A program made the translations under genes and the position numbers. This document shows positions 55,605-64,000 of a DNA stretch of 64,000 bases, piece after piece. Source of the DNA: Larix kaempferi (lineage: Eukaryota > Streptophyta > Pinopsida > Pinales > Pinaceae); contig BSBM01000904.1 in NCBI GenBank assembly GCA_027924585.1, forward strand, positions 20,917,001 through 20,981,000, in the 5' to 3' direction. Below the pieces are notes generated by a model. The model saw only the letters and a list, made by a program, of their open reading frames with translations. It made no database searches and was not told the origin of the DNA. The first letter of the stretch is position 1, and each line of letters starts with the position of its first letter.

Positions 55605-56095
55605 AGATGGAGGTAGGAGGAAGGATGGTTCGTCGCTGTGAGGCGCTGGTGTAGGGCCTCTGTGAGGTCCTTGGGTCAGATTCTAGTTTCACTGGCGATG
55701 TGAGGAAACTGGGTGGCCTATTCTACTCCTAAGTAGACCGGGCTTGTACAGCTCTTAGGGTGGGCGGGCTCGTGGAAGTTTGTCCGCTCTGTTTTTTTCT
55801 TATTTTCATTTTGTTGGAACTATTTCGGGTTCTCCACTTTGTGGAAGTGGGCATCCATCCCTATCATCACCTTGGGGTTTGTGGGTTTATGTTTTGATTT
55901 CTCTCTTGCCTGTGATTCATGTGAGTCCCTGTCTTTTGTTTTCGTCGAGGTTTTTTCGGTTGAGTAGTGGAACCTAGAGTCTAGTAGGTCTTTTCAAAGA
56001 CCGGCTTAGTACCAACCACCAAAAAGTGGGAATTCATAATTTACACTGCTCCTGGGTTCGATCTTTGTTTACTTGTCAGGGTTAGTCCGGATTTC
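55605..56095 (+). promoter_or_regulatory. LINE C 5' UTR
   Basis: GC-richer than the flank and free of long frames (65 codons at most, 55780-55977). In this class of element the internal promoter lies here; no specific motif was identified. Confidence 0.4.
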
Positions 56096-56695
56096 ATGGG
56101 TCAACCTACATCGGAGTCATGGGGTGGTGGCCACCTGAGTTTCGGTCACCTAGGCACTCCCGGTGGGTCAACCCCTGTGGATACTCCGTGTTGTCCGGGG
56201 GTTAAGACTAACCCTAAACTCCACGTTTCTTTCTTTCCCTATTTCTCTTCGAAGAGGCTTTCTGCTATTTCATCCCCGGTAGTGTCTCTAAATCCTAGGT
56301 CGAAAGGGAATTTTGGCTCTTCCAAAAGTGCAGTTTCCGGTGGCGCTCAGTCTCCTTCCCCTGTGGATTTTCCCTTTGAAAAGGTGAAGAAGGGATGTCT
56401 GGTCTACATTTTGGGAAGGGAAATCACCTTTGACATGGTCTCGGCCCTTAGTCAGCGGGCTCTTATTGGTAATTTTGAATTTTTAAAATTGTCTCGGCTG
56501 GAGCTTCTGTGTTGGGTTCAAGAATGTTGGAAATCCTTCATTACCAATATGCCTAGGGACATTACACTGGTTAATGGTTGGATTGTCTTTATTTTCCTGT
56601 ATGAGGATGACCGGAAGTCCATTGAGAGCCATTTTTGGGTGGTTGGCAAAGGCTCTCTCGTTCTTAGCCGCTTGCATGTGGGTTTTGACCCCAAG
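56096..56695 (+). pseudogene. LINE C ORF1, first part (DUF4283-like)
   Basis: ATG at 56096 and 200 codons open to the LTR insertion. A Ser/Pro-rich N-terminus is followed by FEKVKKGCLVYILGREITFD, then NFEFLKLSRL, DITLVNGWIVFIFLYEDD and GKGSLVLSRLHVGFDPK. The last part (a gWx(9)P-like region) resembles the DUF4283 domain of plant LINE ORF1 proteins. It is cut after the AAG codon at 56693-56695 by the LTR element and resumes in the same frame at 60974. ORF1 proteins bind the LINE RNA to form the mobile particle. Confidence 0.8.
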
Positions 56696-57596
56696 TGTGA
56701 TCAGACAATCCACTTGAGCGGACGCGAGCAGGATCTCCCTAGCTCAAAGTGAGTCTAGAATAAATAGAACAGACTACCAATGCATTTCCTAGATCTACTT
56801 AAGGATCAAGTATTAGATGTCTTACCTTTCACTTCGTAATCCTTTCTCCTGAATGTTGCTCCACGTCCCACGGTCGTCAGATCCAGGCTGCAAGACCTGT
56901 CAAGACAAGAAATAAGAGAAACAAGTAAAAGACATCTATACAATAAGAGATCTAAGTAAACAGTTAAGCAGGTAAACTACTCAATATCATTGCACACATG
57001 AACAATATTGGTGGAAAGCATTTGTATTACTGTAAAAAGAGGGAATTACATAATAGAGATATAGAACTACAACCAAGGCTTAATGCTGTAGCCCTTCTCC
57101 GACAAAGCCGATTGCCATATCCTTCCAAGGAAGCATGAGTTCTCCAATAGGTGAGTGGAGATGTTCCAAGGGTGATTTCACCAGCATGTAGATACCATAG
57201 ACTTCCTCCCTTTGGGATGGGAGTGAGCTTCATTCATATAGGACTAAGTGGATAGGGTATGGATAGGATAGGTTGAGAGATGGTAGGAGAGGCTTAAGGG
57301 ATATCTCCAAAGCATTGGTAACTGAGTGCCAGCTCCTCCAAGAGGTCAGGGATAGGGTCCTAAGTCAACAAGCTTCAAGAAGGACCTCCAAGAAGCTATT
57401 TTTTCCATCTAACTGACCTCGTCGCACCCTGCAATGAGGCAAGGTGCGATGTCGCATGTTGCTCATGTGTAGACTGCGACGACCCTTCAAAACCTAGCAC
57501 AATTGGGTACAAATCCTCTCTGGTTGATCACTTAGTCAAAATATCTTAAGGGGTGTATACACTGAATCTTATGATGAGTAGATTTTGGGTGTAACA
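56696..57596 (-). repeat. LTR of the LARD-like element (3' LTR, 901 bp)
   Basis: On the minus strand it starts TGTTACACCCAAAATC and ends GATTGTCTGATCACA. It contains a 7 bp stem, GTCGCAC/GTGCGA(T), near 57422-57450. Confidence 0.95.
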
Positions 57597-60068
57597 GAAT
57601 GCCCCCCAAAGCATGAAGCTGTTGAAGATAGACAAGTGAAGTGCTTTGATAGGAGTAATGGCAATAGACTTGTCGGACGAAGGACACTGCTGTAGTACAA
57701 CTGACTCTGAACTGACAATCTCATATGAAGTACAATGTGGTTGCCAACCAATACAGTGCAGATCCATGGTAGTAATGACCGACTGAACACAATCATGGCT
57801 ACTGGACACAAGCGTAGATCCATGAGGAGATGATAACACAGCCACAACCAATACAAATGTGGATCCGTGTGATATAACTCAATACAAACTCCATCGCAAC
57901 CTGGGTAAAACATGACTCCCCAGGGTCTTCAAGCTGAACCCGCAATGATACGAATCTATCCATGTGATTACAAATGTCTTGACGTCGAACATGGTAGAAA
58001 CCACTTGATTACCGGCCATTGATGTAAACCATTAACAAGTGCGAGGGAGATCACCATTGATGTCAATGATTCCCAAGGTATCACAATACATATCATCAAG
58101 CGTGAATAAATGAGTTGAAGTCGAACTCAAGACGAAATCTTTCAATCAAGAGTCAATGATGTAAACTCATGATGAAAGTGAGGTAACCTGTCATTGATGC
58201 ATGCAGGGCCAAGGTACTTGATTGGTTTCTAGATTCAATCCTCGGATAATGTGTTGAAGTCGACAAGGATGAATCCGTCGAAGGAGGGCCATGATGAATC
58301 CCCCATCAATCGACATGAAACACGACAAAAATGTATAGGGTAGATCAGATGGTACAGTAACATGCAAGACTGACTTAGAGTAGGCCGACGTAATGGCAGG
58401 TGTACTGACTACAAATGATAAATGATATACATATTCTTGAACATGGGCATGGCATGACTTGGCAGTATTGACACGACGAGTGTGACACAAATTCTCAAAG
58501 CGACTGATGATGGAAGCTTTTCTTTGAATGACTCAAAGGAGTAACAAGACTCAGGAAATAAGTGGAACTCAAGGACAAATGGATGATCCAAGTGTTGTAT
58601 GCAAATGTAGATGAGTGCCATGTTCAAGAATGACTACATACTGCCACTAATAAGGTATGTAACACAAATGATTTCCTTTTCCCCATCATGAATGATGAGT
58701 GCCTCGTGTGTTTTTTACGAGCTTGATGAGGCTAACCAGATGCTCGGTATAGCTCATCTCATAGATGAGTCCAATCCCAAATGTTTTCCGAACCTGGGAT
58801 AGGAGGGGTTCGTCCCATGACAGGCCCTTCAATGTGAGAATTTTAACGAGTTCATAGAAGGTAAACTCGGTCGTCATTTCATGTTTAGAGAGTCTGAAAA
58901 GAACTAAAGAAGACTCCAATGGTCCTTTTTCGTAAAGTTAGCCTCATCACCCGAAAAGGGGTAAAACAATGCGGGAGAGGACTCTACCAGTCATGATTGG
59001 TTGGAGTATACCTTTTTCGTAATTAGTGCCTCCTGCTCCGAAAAAGGGGTAAACTATCACCAGGAAGACGACCATTCAAATACTTTAACAAGCGTGAACG
59101 CGACAAGTTCGCTTGGCAATCTTTTCATTTTTTGAGAGCCTGAAAAGAGCTTAACGGTAGACTCCGGGGGGTGTCCTTTTTCGTGGAAGTTTAATGAGCC
59201 TGGAAAAGTGATAAATCATAACTCGGTACTTGTTCTCATAGTTTCATGAGTACGAGAACAAACAAAGAGTAAACTCATCATCATGCAATAATTACAAACT
59301 AACCGTTGAAAAAATAACGACAAAATGTTCAAGGGAGTGTTCATACCTGTGATGACCATTGTGATATGAGGAACGACACAAAAGACCACTTACAACTCCT
59401 GCACACTAGAAAATGTGTCAAATAGCCCCAAATATGACAAAAATGGTCAAAAACTATGATGAATGTCCTAAGAGCATCAAAATATTTGAAAGGGAATATT
59501 CCATTCTATTTATAAATAGAAAAATGGGCCAAAAATAGTTTTCATTGTTTCATTTGCCAATTTGGGAGGAGTAGTACCAATTTGGAGCCAAAACTTCCTT
59601 TGTTGATTCCGGGAGCTATGATCTGTCATTTCACCCACCGTCAGGAGCAGGTAAGCCTAAACTCCATCTAGCAACTTTCCAGTGGATTAGATTTTGTTTT
59701 TAGGTTCAATTTTTGGGTTTTTTGATGAATTCATGGAGGGCTATTGCGTTCTCAGCTCATCGCAGTTAGCCCTTTCGGGAACTGCAACGAGACCAACTCG
59801 ATGCAAGTCCTGAATGAGTGAAGTGTGACGACATCGCACTGTACGCAAAAGTACAGTGCGACGACGGAGGTGCATTTCCCAAACATCAAAATGAACTCAA
59901 AAAAAGAATTTGATGTGGTTGAAGTAGGATCTAGCACTGTTTAAATGTCCCTTTTGGCAGGTTGCTAGCAAGCCAACATGGTTTTAGAGTGGTGGGAAAG
60001 AGAACATGAAGTAGAAGATGTACAAGCTGCTAATGATCCATAATGATCCCCAGTATGGTCGCCAGATT
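57597..60068 (-). other. Interior of the LARD-like element
   Basis: No domain is recognised on either strand. The longest minus-strand frames are 58686-58919 (77 codons, with LSWDEPLLSQVRKTFG), 57569-57913 and 58191-58490; none resembles gag or pol. Three degenerate units containing CCTTTTTCG...CGAAAAAGG inverted repeats lie at about 58924-59220, and a perfect hairpin lies at 59834-59861. The element probably depends on proteins from another element. Confidence 0.5.
59834..59861. repeat. Perfect 11 bp hairpin near the leader of the LARD-like element
   Basis: Arms TCGCACTGTAC (59834-59844) and GTACAGTGCGA (59851-59861) enclose the loop gcaaaa. In the element's minus orientation it lies about 190 bases after the primer site, where packaging or dimerisation signals of LTR elements occur. 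That role is inferred from position. Confidence 0.85.
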
Positions 60069-60968
60069 TGTTATCGGACAATCTACTCGAGCGGACGGGA
60101 GCAGGATCTCCCTAGCTCAAAGTGAGTCTAGAACAAATAGAATAGACTACTAATGCATTTCCTAGATCTACTTAAGGATCGAGTATTAGATGTCTTACCT
60201 TTCACTTCGCAATCCTTTCTCTTGAATGTTTCTCCACATCCCATGGTCGTTAGATCCAAGCTACAAGACCTGTCAAGACAAGAAACAAGAGAAACAAGTA
60301 AAATACATCTATACAATAAGAGATCTAAGTAAACAGTTAAGTAGGTAAACTACTCAATATCATTGCACACATTAACAATATTGGTGGAAAGCATTTGTAT
60401 TACTGTAAAAAGAGGGAAGTACATAATAGAGATATAGAACTACAACCAAGGCTTAACGCTGTAGCCCTTCTCCGACAAAGCCGATTGCCATATCCTTCCA
60501 AGGAAGTATGAGTTCTCCAATAGGTGAGTGGAGATGTTCCAAGGGTGATTTCACTAGCATGTAGATACCATAGACTTCCTCCCTTTGGGATGAGAGTGAG
60601 CTTCATTCATATAGGCTAAGTGGATAGGGTATGGATAGGATAGGCTGAGAGATGGTAGGAGAGGCTTAAGGGATCTCTCCAAAGCATTAGGAACCGAGTG
60701 CCAGCTCCTCCAAGAGGTTAGGGATAGGGTCCCAAGTTAGCAAGCTTCGAGAAGGACCTCGAAGAAGCTATTTTTTCCATCTAACTGACCTCGTCGCACC
60801 CTGTAATGAGGCAAGGTGCGACGTCGCATGTTGCTCATGTGTAGACTGTGATGACCCTTCAAAACCCAGCACAATTGGGTACAAATCCTCTCTAGTTAAT
60901 CACTTAGTCAAAATATCTTCAAGGGTGTATACACTAAATCTTATGATGAGTAGATTTTGGGTGTAACA
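60069..60968 (-). repeat. LTR of the LARD-like element (5' LTR, 900 bp)
   Basis: It matches 56696-57596 along its length. Here the internal stem is perfect: GTCGCACC and GGTGCGAC at about 60793-60822. Confidence 0.95.
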
Positions 60969-60973
60969 CCAAG

Positions 60974-62086
60974 CGCGACAAATTAATTAAAAAGCATCTA
61001 TGGGTCTCCCTTCCGGATTTTCCCCTCCACTGTTGGAATTTGCAGGGTTTTATGGCCTTGTCTAACGCTATTGGGAACTTCATTCTTATTGAGGATGAAT
61101 TCCTTTTTGGGTAAGAAAGAAGTACGCCTCGCTTCCTCGTCGAATTGGATGTTAAGGAAGGTCTTCCTGAGGAAGTGGAGGTCATTTGGGATGGTGGGTA
61201 TTTTATCCAGCCGTTGGATTATTGGAAGTTATCTTTTCGGTGTTTTCACTGCAAAGGTACGGGGCACTCAAAGGAAGTCTGCCCTAAGTTTCGCTCCAGG
61301 TCACACTTTACTCCTGAAGTGTCTCCTGAACCAGAGGCGAGCATGGAGGCTCTCGCATGAGGTACTTTGCTCCCTTTCCCTTTGGACCTTGACTTAGCGC
61401 GGATGTATGTTGCTAAGTTTGTCCAAACTCTTCCTGTTGTTTTAAAGTTCATTTCGGTCGAAGAACTTTGTCATTCGCTGGAAGACGTGCTCTTGAGTTC
61501 CTTGGGAGCTTCCCTGAATTTAGATGGGTTTTCCTCCCCATTTGGGTCATTGGGACACAGTTCCCCTCCGACCCCCCGAGAGTGTGGCCACTTTGTTCTG
61601 TTGATGGATGACTTTTCTGCTTGCCCTGTCATTGTGCCCCCATTTTCCGAAGCTCCTGTCGTGGAGGATGACTTATCACTTTTCTCTTGTCCCACCTTGC
61701 CCTCTTCTATGGATGGCCCTCCCCCCACCACCTTGAATATTAACATTTCCTCTTCCCCCTTACCTGATGCTCTTGTCTCTCCGAATTCCCTTGCTGGCTT
61801 GCCATCTCCGATCAATCGTCCCTTGCATGTTCACTCCGCCGCCGACTTTCATCCCTCGGTTTCCATCCCTATTTTCTCTATCTTCAATGGTAATGTTACC
61901 ATTCGAAAACCTCAGAGGGCCAAAAAACCTTCTTCCATTCCTCCCAAGGGGTGTCCGGTGTCTGTTGATGATCCTGTAAATCTGCTTATTTCTTCCTTAT
62001 TCGACATAGGGATTCCTCTTTCTTCGGATGTTACTTCTCTAGTTTGGGCTCTTAGAGGAGAGGAAACTCTTGATGGGGTTCCTTAA
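60974..62086 (+). pseudogene. LINE C ORF1, second part with zinc knuckle
   Basis: It continues the same frame (phase checked on both sides): DKLIKKHLWVSLPDFPLHCW, LSNAIGNFILIEDEFLF, FLVELDVKEGLPEEVEVIW, then a knuckle CFHCKGTGHSKEVC (about 61243-61284, C-x2-C-x4-H-x4-C), then a Pro/Ser-rich tail. Premature stops are TAA 61112-61114 and TGA 61358-61360. The normal stop TAA is at 62084-62086. The two parts together make about 570 codons, typical of plant LINE ORF1. Confidence 0.85.
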
Positions 62087-64000
62087 TGAACCTTTTGTCC
62101 TTCAATATCCGGGGGTTTGGCAGTGGCCAAAAACACACTGCTTTGAAGCGTTTGTTGGAAGTAATCAAACCTATTGTTGTTTGTTTACAAGAGACTATGA
62201 TTTATGCAAAAGATGCATGCAAACATTTTTTGAAAATTAAACCCTATTGGAAGGCCTGTGCTTTGGACTCTTCTGGGATTTCTGGGGGGATTTTGGTGGC
62301 ATGGAATCCAGCTCTTGCTGAGTTACTGGCCTATTCCAATTGTGGAGGTTTATTGGTGGAAGGTTTTATTAAAGGTTATGTCCAGGAGCTGCCTCTGCTC
62401 AACATCTATGGGCCTTACAGTTCTCGAAGGCCTTTTTGGGAGAGATTTTTTTCCTCCGGCTTGCTAACGGAAAAAACCTATTATTGTGGCTGGCGACCTT
62501 AATTTCACCATCTCTATTGAGGAAGTCTGGGGTTCGGGGCAGACTTTGGACCCTCTGGCAGACTTTTTCCTTCATGGCTTTGAATCTTGTGGGTTGGTTG
62601 ATGTGGTGCCTTCGGTTGTTTCGCCGACCTGGGCCAACTGGAGATGTGGGTCAGTGGGTGTGGCTAAGCGCTTGGATCGATTCTATATGTCTGATTCCTT
62701 GTGTGATTTATTTGGTCAATTCCGCTCTTGGTCCCACTCCACTGGGGCTTCGGACCACTATGCGATTATTCTACAAGTTGAAGTTGACAAATCCTTCGTT
62801 CCTTATCCATTTAAGTTTAATCCAGTTTGGTTGAAGGATGGGGGCTTTATTCAATTTATCAAAGATCAGTGGGGGAGTGTGGTTGTTCATTCAGGCAGCT
62901 CGAAGATGGATACTTTTATTCATAATCTCATTATGTTGAAGGATGCGATGGTCATTTGGGAGAAGGAGAGGAATCTCGTCAATGATAATCTTCTTTCAGA
63001 GGTCGAATATGAGATTCAATTGTTGGCTGGGAAGGTGGATGGTGACCTTTTCTCGGAGGTGTGGAAGAAAAGACTTGTCGAACTAGAAGGGGTGAAGTAT
63101 AATTTGCTCATGATTAAGGAGGAGTCTTGGAGGCAGAAGAGTAGGGTGGTCTGGCTAAAGGCCGGGGATAATAACAATAATTTTTTCCACCACTTTGCCA
63201 ATCAATGCAGGTTGAATAACTCGATTTGGGAGATGCGTAATGATGCGAATGAGGTCAGCTTTGATTCAGGCTCTCTCAAGCAAGCGACTGTTGATTATTT
63301 CTCTGAGTTGTATACTTGTCATCATGCTCCTCCGATTGACCAACATTTGGAGGTGATTAAAAACTATCCGAGGTTCTTTTCTGAGGGGGACTGCATGCGC
63401 ATTGATGATCAGATTACTGTGGAGAAAGTTATACGGACTCTGAAGGCCTTTTCCATTGAAAAAAGCCAGGCCCAGATGGTTGGATCGTCAAGTTTTACCT
63501 GCATTTTTTTGATATTTTGGGGGATGAGTTGACGGATGCGATGGAAGAGTCTCGGGCTCTCGGGCGGATTCCTTCTCTTTTGAATACTACATATGTTACT
63601 CTCATTCCTAAAGTTGGCCGGTTGTCCTCTTTCGGGGATTATTGACCCATATCCTTGTGCAATTTACTGTATAAGTTAATAACTAAGATTATTGATGACC
63701 GGTTTAAGCCCTGTTTGGGTAAGTATATCACAGAGGAGCAGTTCGGCTTTCTTCCCAATCGTAAAATTTAGGATGCAGTGGGAATTGCACAAGAGTGCAT
63801 TCACACTATCAAGCAGAAGAGGTTGATGGCTTTCATCCTTAAGTTGGATGTCAATAAAGCATATGATCGACTTGATTGGACATTTCTTCGGCTGATTCTA
63901 CTTCAGACTGGCTTGACGACGGATATCACTAATTGGATTATGGATTGTGTCACTACTCCTAGCTTTTCCATTCTCATCAATGGATCTCCCTCACAATTTT
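62086..64000 (+). pseudogene. LINE C ORF2: endonuclease and start of reverse transcriptase (partial)
   Basis: ATG at 62086 overlaps the ORF1 stop by one base (TAATG). APE-type endonuclease: MNLLSFNIRGFG, VVCLQET, AGDLNF, KRLDRFY, GASDHYAI. RT begins near PGPDGW (63466), with TLIPKV, LCNLLYKLITKIIDDR, EEQFGFLPNR and LKLDVNKAYDRLDW, the box with the first catalytic aspartate; the DD box is beyond the window. Frame moves from 1 to 2 at an A6 run near 62470 and back to frame 1 at another A6 near 63459. Stops: TGA 63643-63645 (in DYxPISLCN, R expected) and TAG 63769-63771. The endonuclease nicks target DNA and RT copies the RNA at the nick. Confidence 0.92.

Larger units (their letters stand above)
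56696..60968 (-). mobile_element. Non-autonomous LTR element (LARD-like), 4.3 kb, inside LINE C ORF1
   Basis: LTRs 56696-57596 and 60069-60968 are bounded by the exact 5 bp target duplication CCAAG (56691-56695 and 60969-60973). Orientation is minus: after the right LTR comes, on that strand, AATC and then TGGCGACCATACTGGGG (60064-60048), a primer site like those of Tat/Ogre-type Ty3 elements, and before the left LTR the purine tract TTTGGGGGGCATTC (57610-57597). The 2.5 kb interior has no recognisable gag or pol. Hand comparison of the LTRs gives about 48 differences in 900 (about 5%), mostly transitions. Confidence 0.95.
55605..64000 (+). mobile_element. LINE C with its 5' end, L1-clade, continuing past the window
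   Basis: A sharp shift from AT-rich flank to GC-richer sequence at aagatggaggtagg (about 55605) marks the probable 5' end. A 490-base 5' UTR precedes ORF1 (56096), and ORF2 begins at 62086 and runs off the window inside RT. ORF1 is split by an LTR element (56696-60968). The target duplication cannot be checked because the 3' end is outside. Whether it carries the RNase H and ORF3 of LINEs A and B is unknown. Confidence 0.85.

Noticed and set aside
62465-63470. Programmed ribosomal frameshifting in LINE ORF2
   Set aside because: The element also has plain stops, and plant L1 ORF2 is normally one frame; indels in A runs explain it better.

Overview
The window is plant nuclear DNA that is almost entirely mobile and viral sequence. 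It holds LINEs with a C-terminal RNase H domain, Ty1/copia and Ty3/gypsy (chromovirus-like) retrotransposons, a tRNA-derived SINE, a hAT-type DNA transposon and an endogenous caulimovirid. Insertions are nested three deep and most are old and full of stops. This fits a large, repeat-rich vascular plant genome. A gymnosperm is my best guess, but nothing here proves the lineage. The only trace of an ordinary host gene is at the left edge (399-551), a terminal exon resembling the LYR-family succinate dehydrogenase assembly factor SDHAF1.

Layout. 1-7200: the host exon, a 3 x 59 bp tandem repeat, a SINE with a perfect 15 bp target duplication, a degenerate 31 bp repeat cluster, and long unidentified stretches. 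7200-14760: a petuvirus-like endogenous pararetrovirus with a tRNA-Met primer site, one unbroken 2,360-codon polyprotein (movement protein, capsid, protease, reverse transcriptase, RNase H and an extra C-terminal region), three 61 bp repeats and a TATA box. 15960-17226: a hAT-type element with 14 bp terminal inverted repeats and an 8 bp target duplication. 18877-32396: a gag-like pseudogene and two decayed Ty3 elements with related LTRs. Beside or inside the first LTR is an array of six palindromic units about 73 bp apart. 32397-35992: a non-autonomous copia element inserted in the second Ty3 LTR.

36061-37829: a 5'-truncated LINE (A). 39925-51400: an old LTR element (X) coding only for coiled-coil protein, interrupted by a nearly complete copia element (41290-46885, six in-frame stops and no frameshift) and by a second truncated LINE (B, 47838-51319) holding three tandem 833 bp copies of its own segment. 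52321-52466: a long foldback. 53812-55330: a third LINE remnant (D). 55605 to the window end: a LINE (C) with its 5' end, whose ORF1 is split by a non-autonomous LTR element with an exact CCAAG target duplication, and whose ORF2 starts in a TAATG overlap.

Most interesting: LINEs A and B both carry, downstream of RNase H, a further reading frame with a CxxC motif followed by a coiled coil, a layout I do not know for plant LINEs. The endogenous virus is the only large intact ORF in the window and has two regions I cannot assign. The 73 bp array keeps its hairpin arms partly through paired changes. All alignments and identity estimates here were done by eye.
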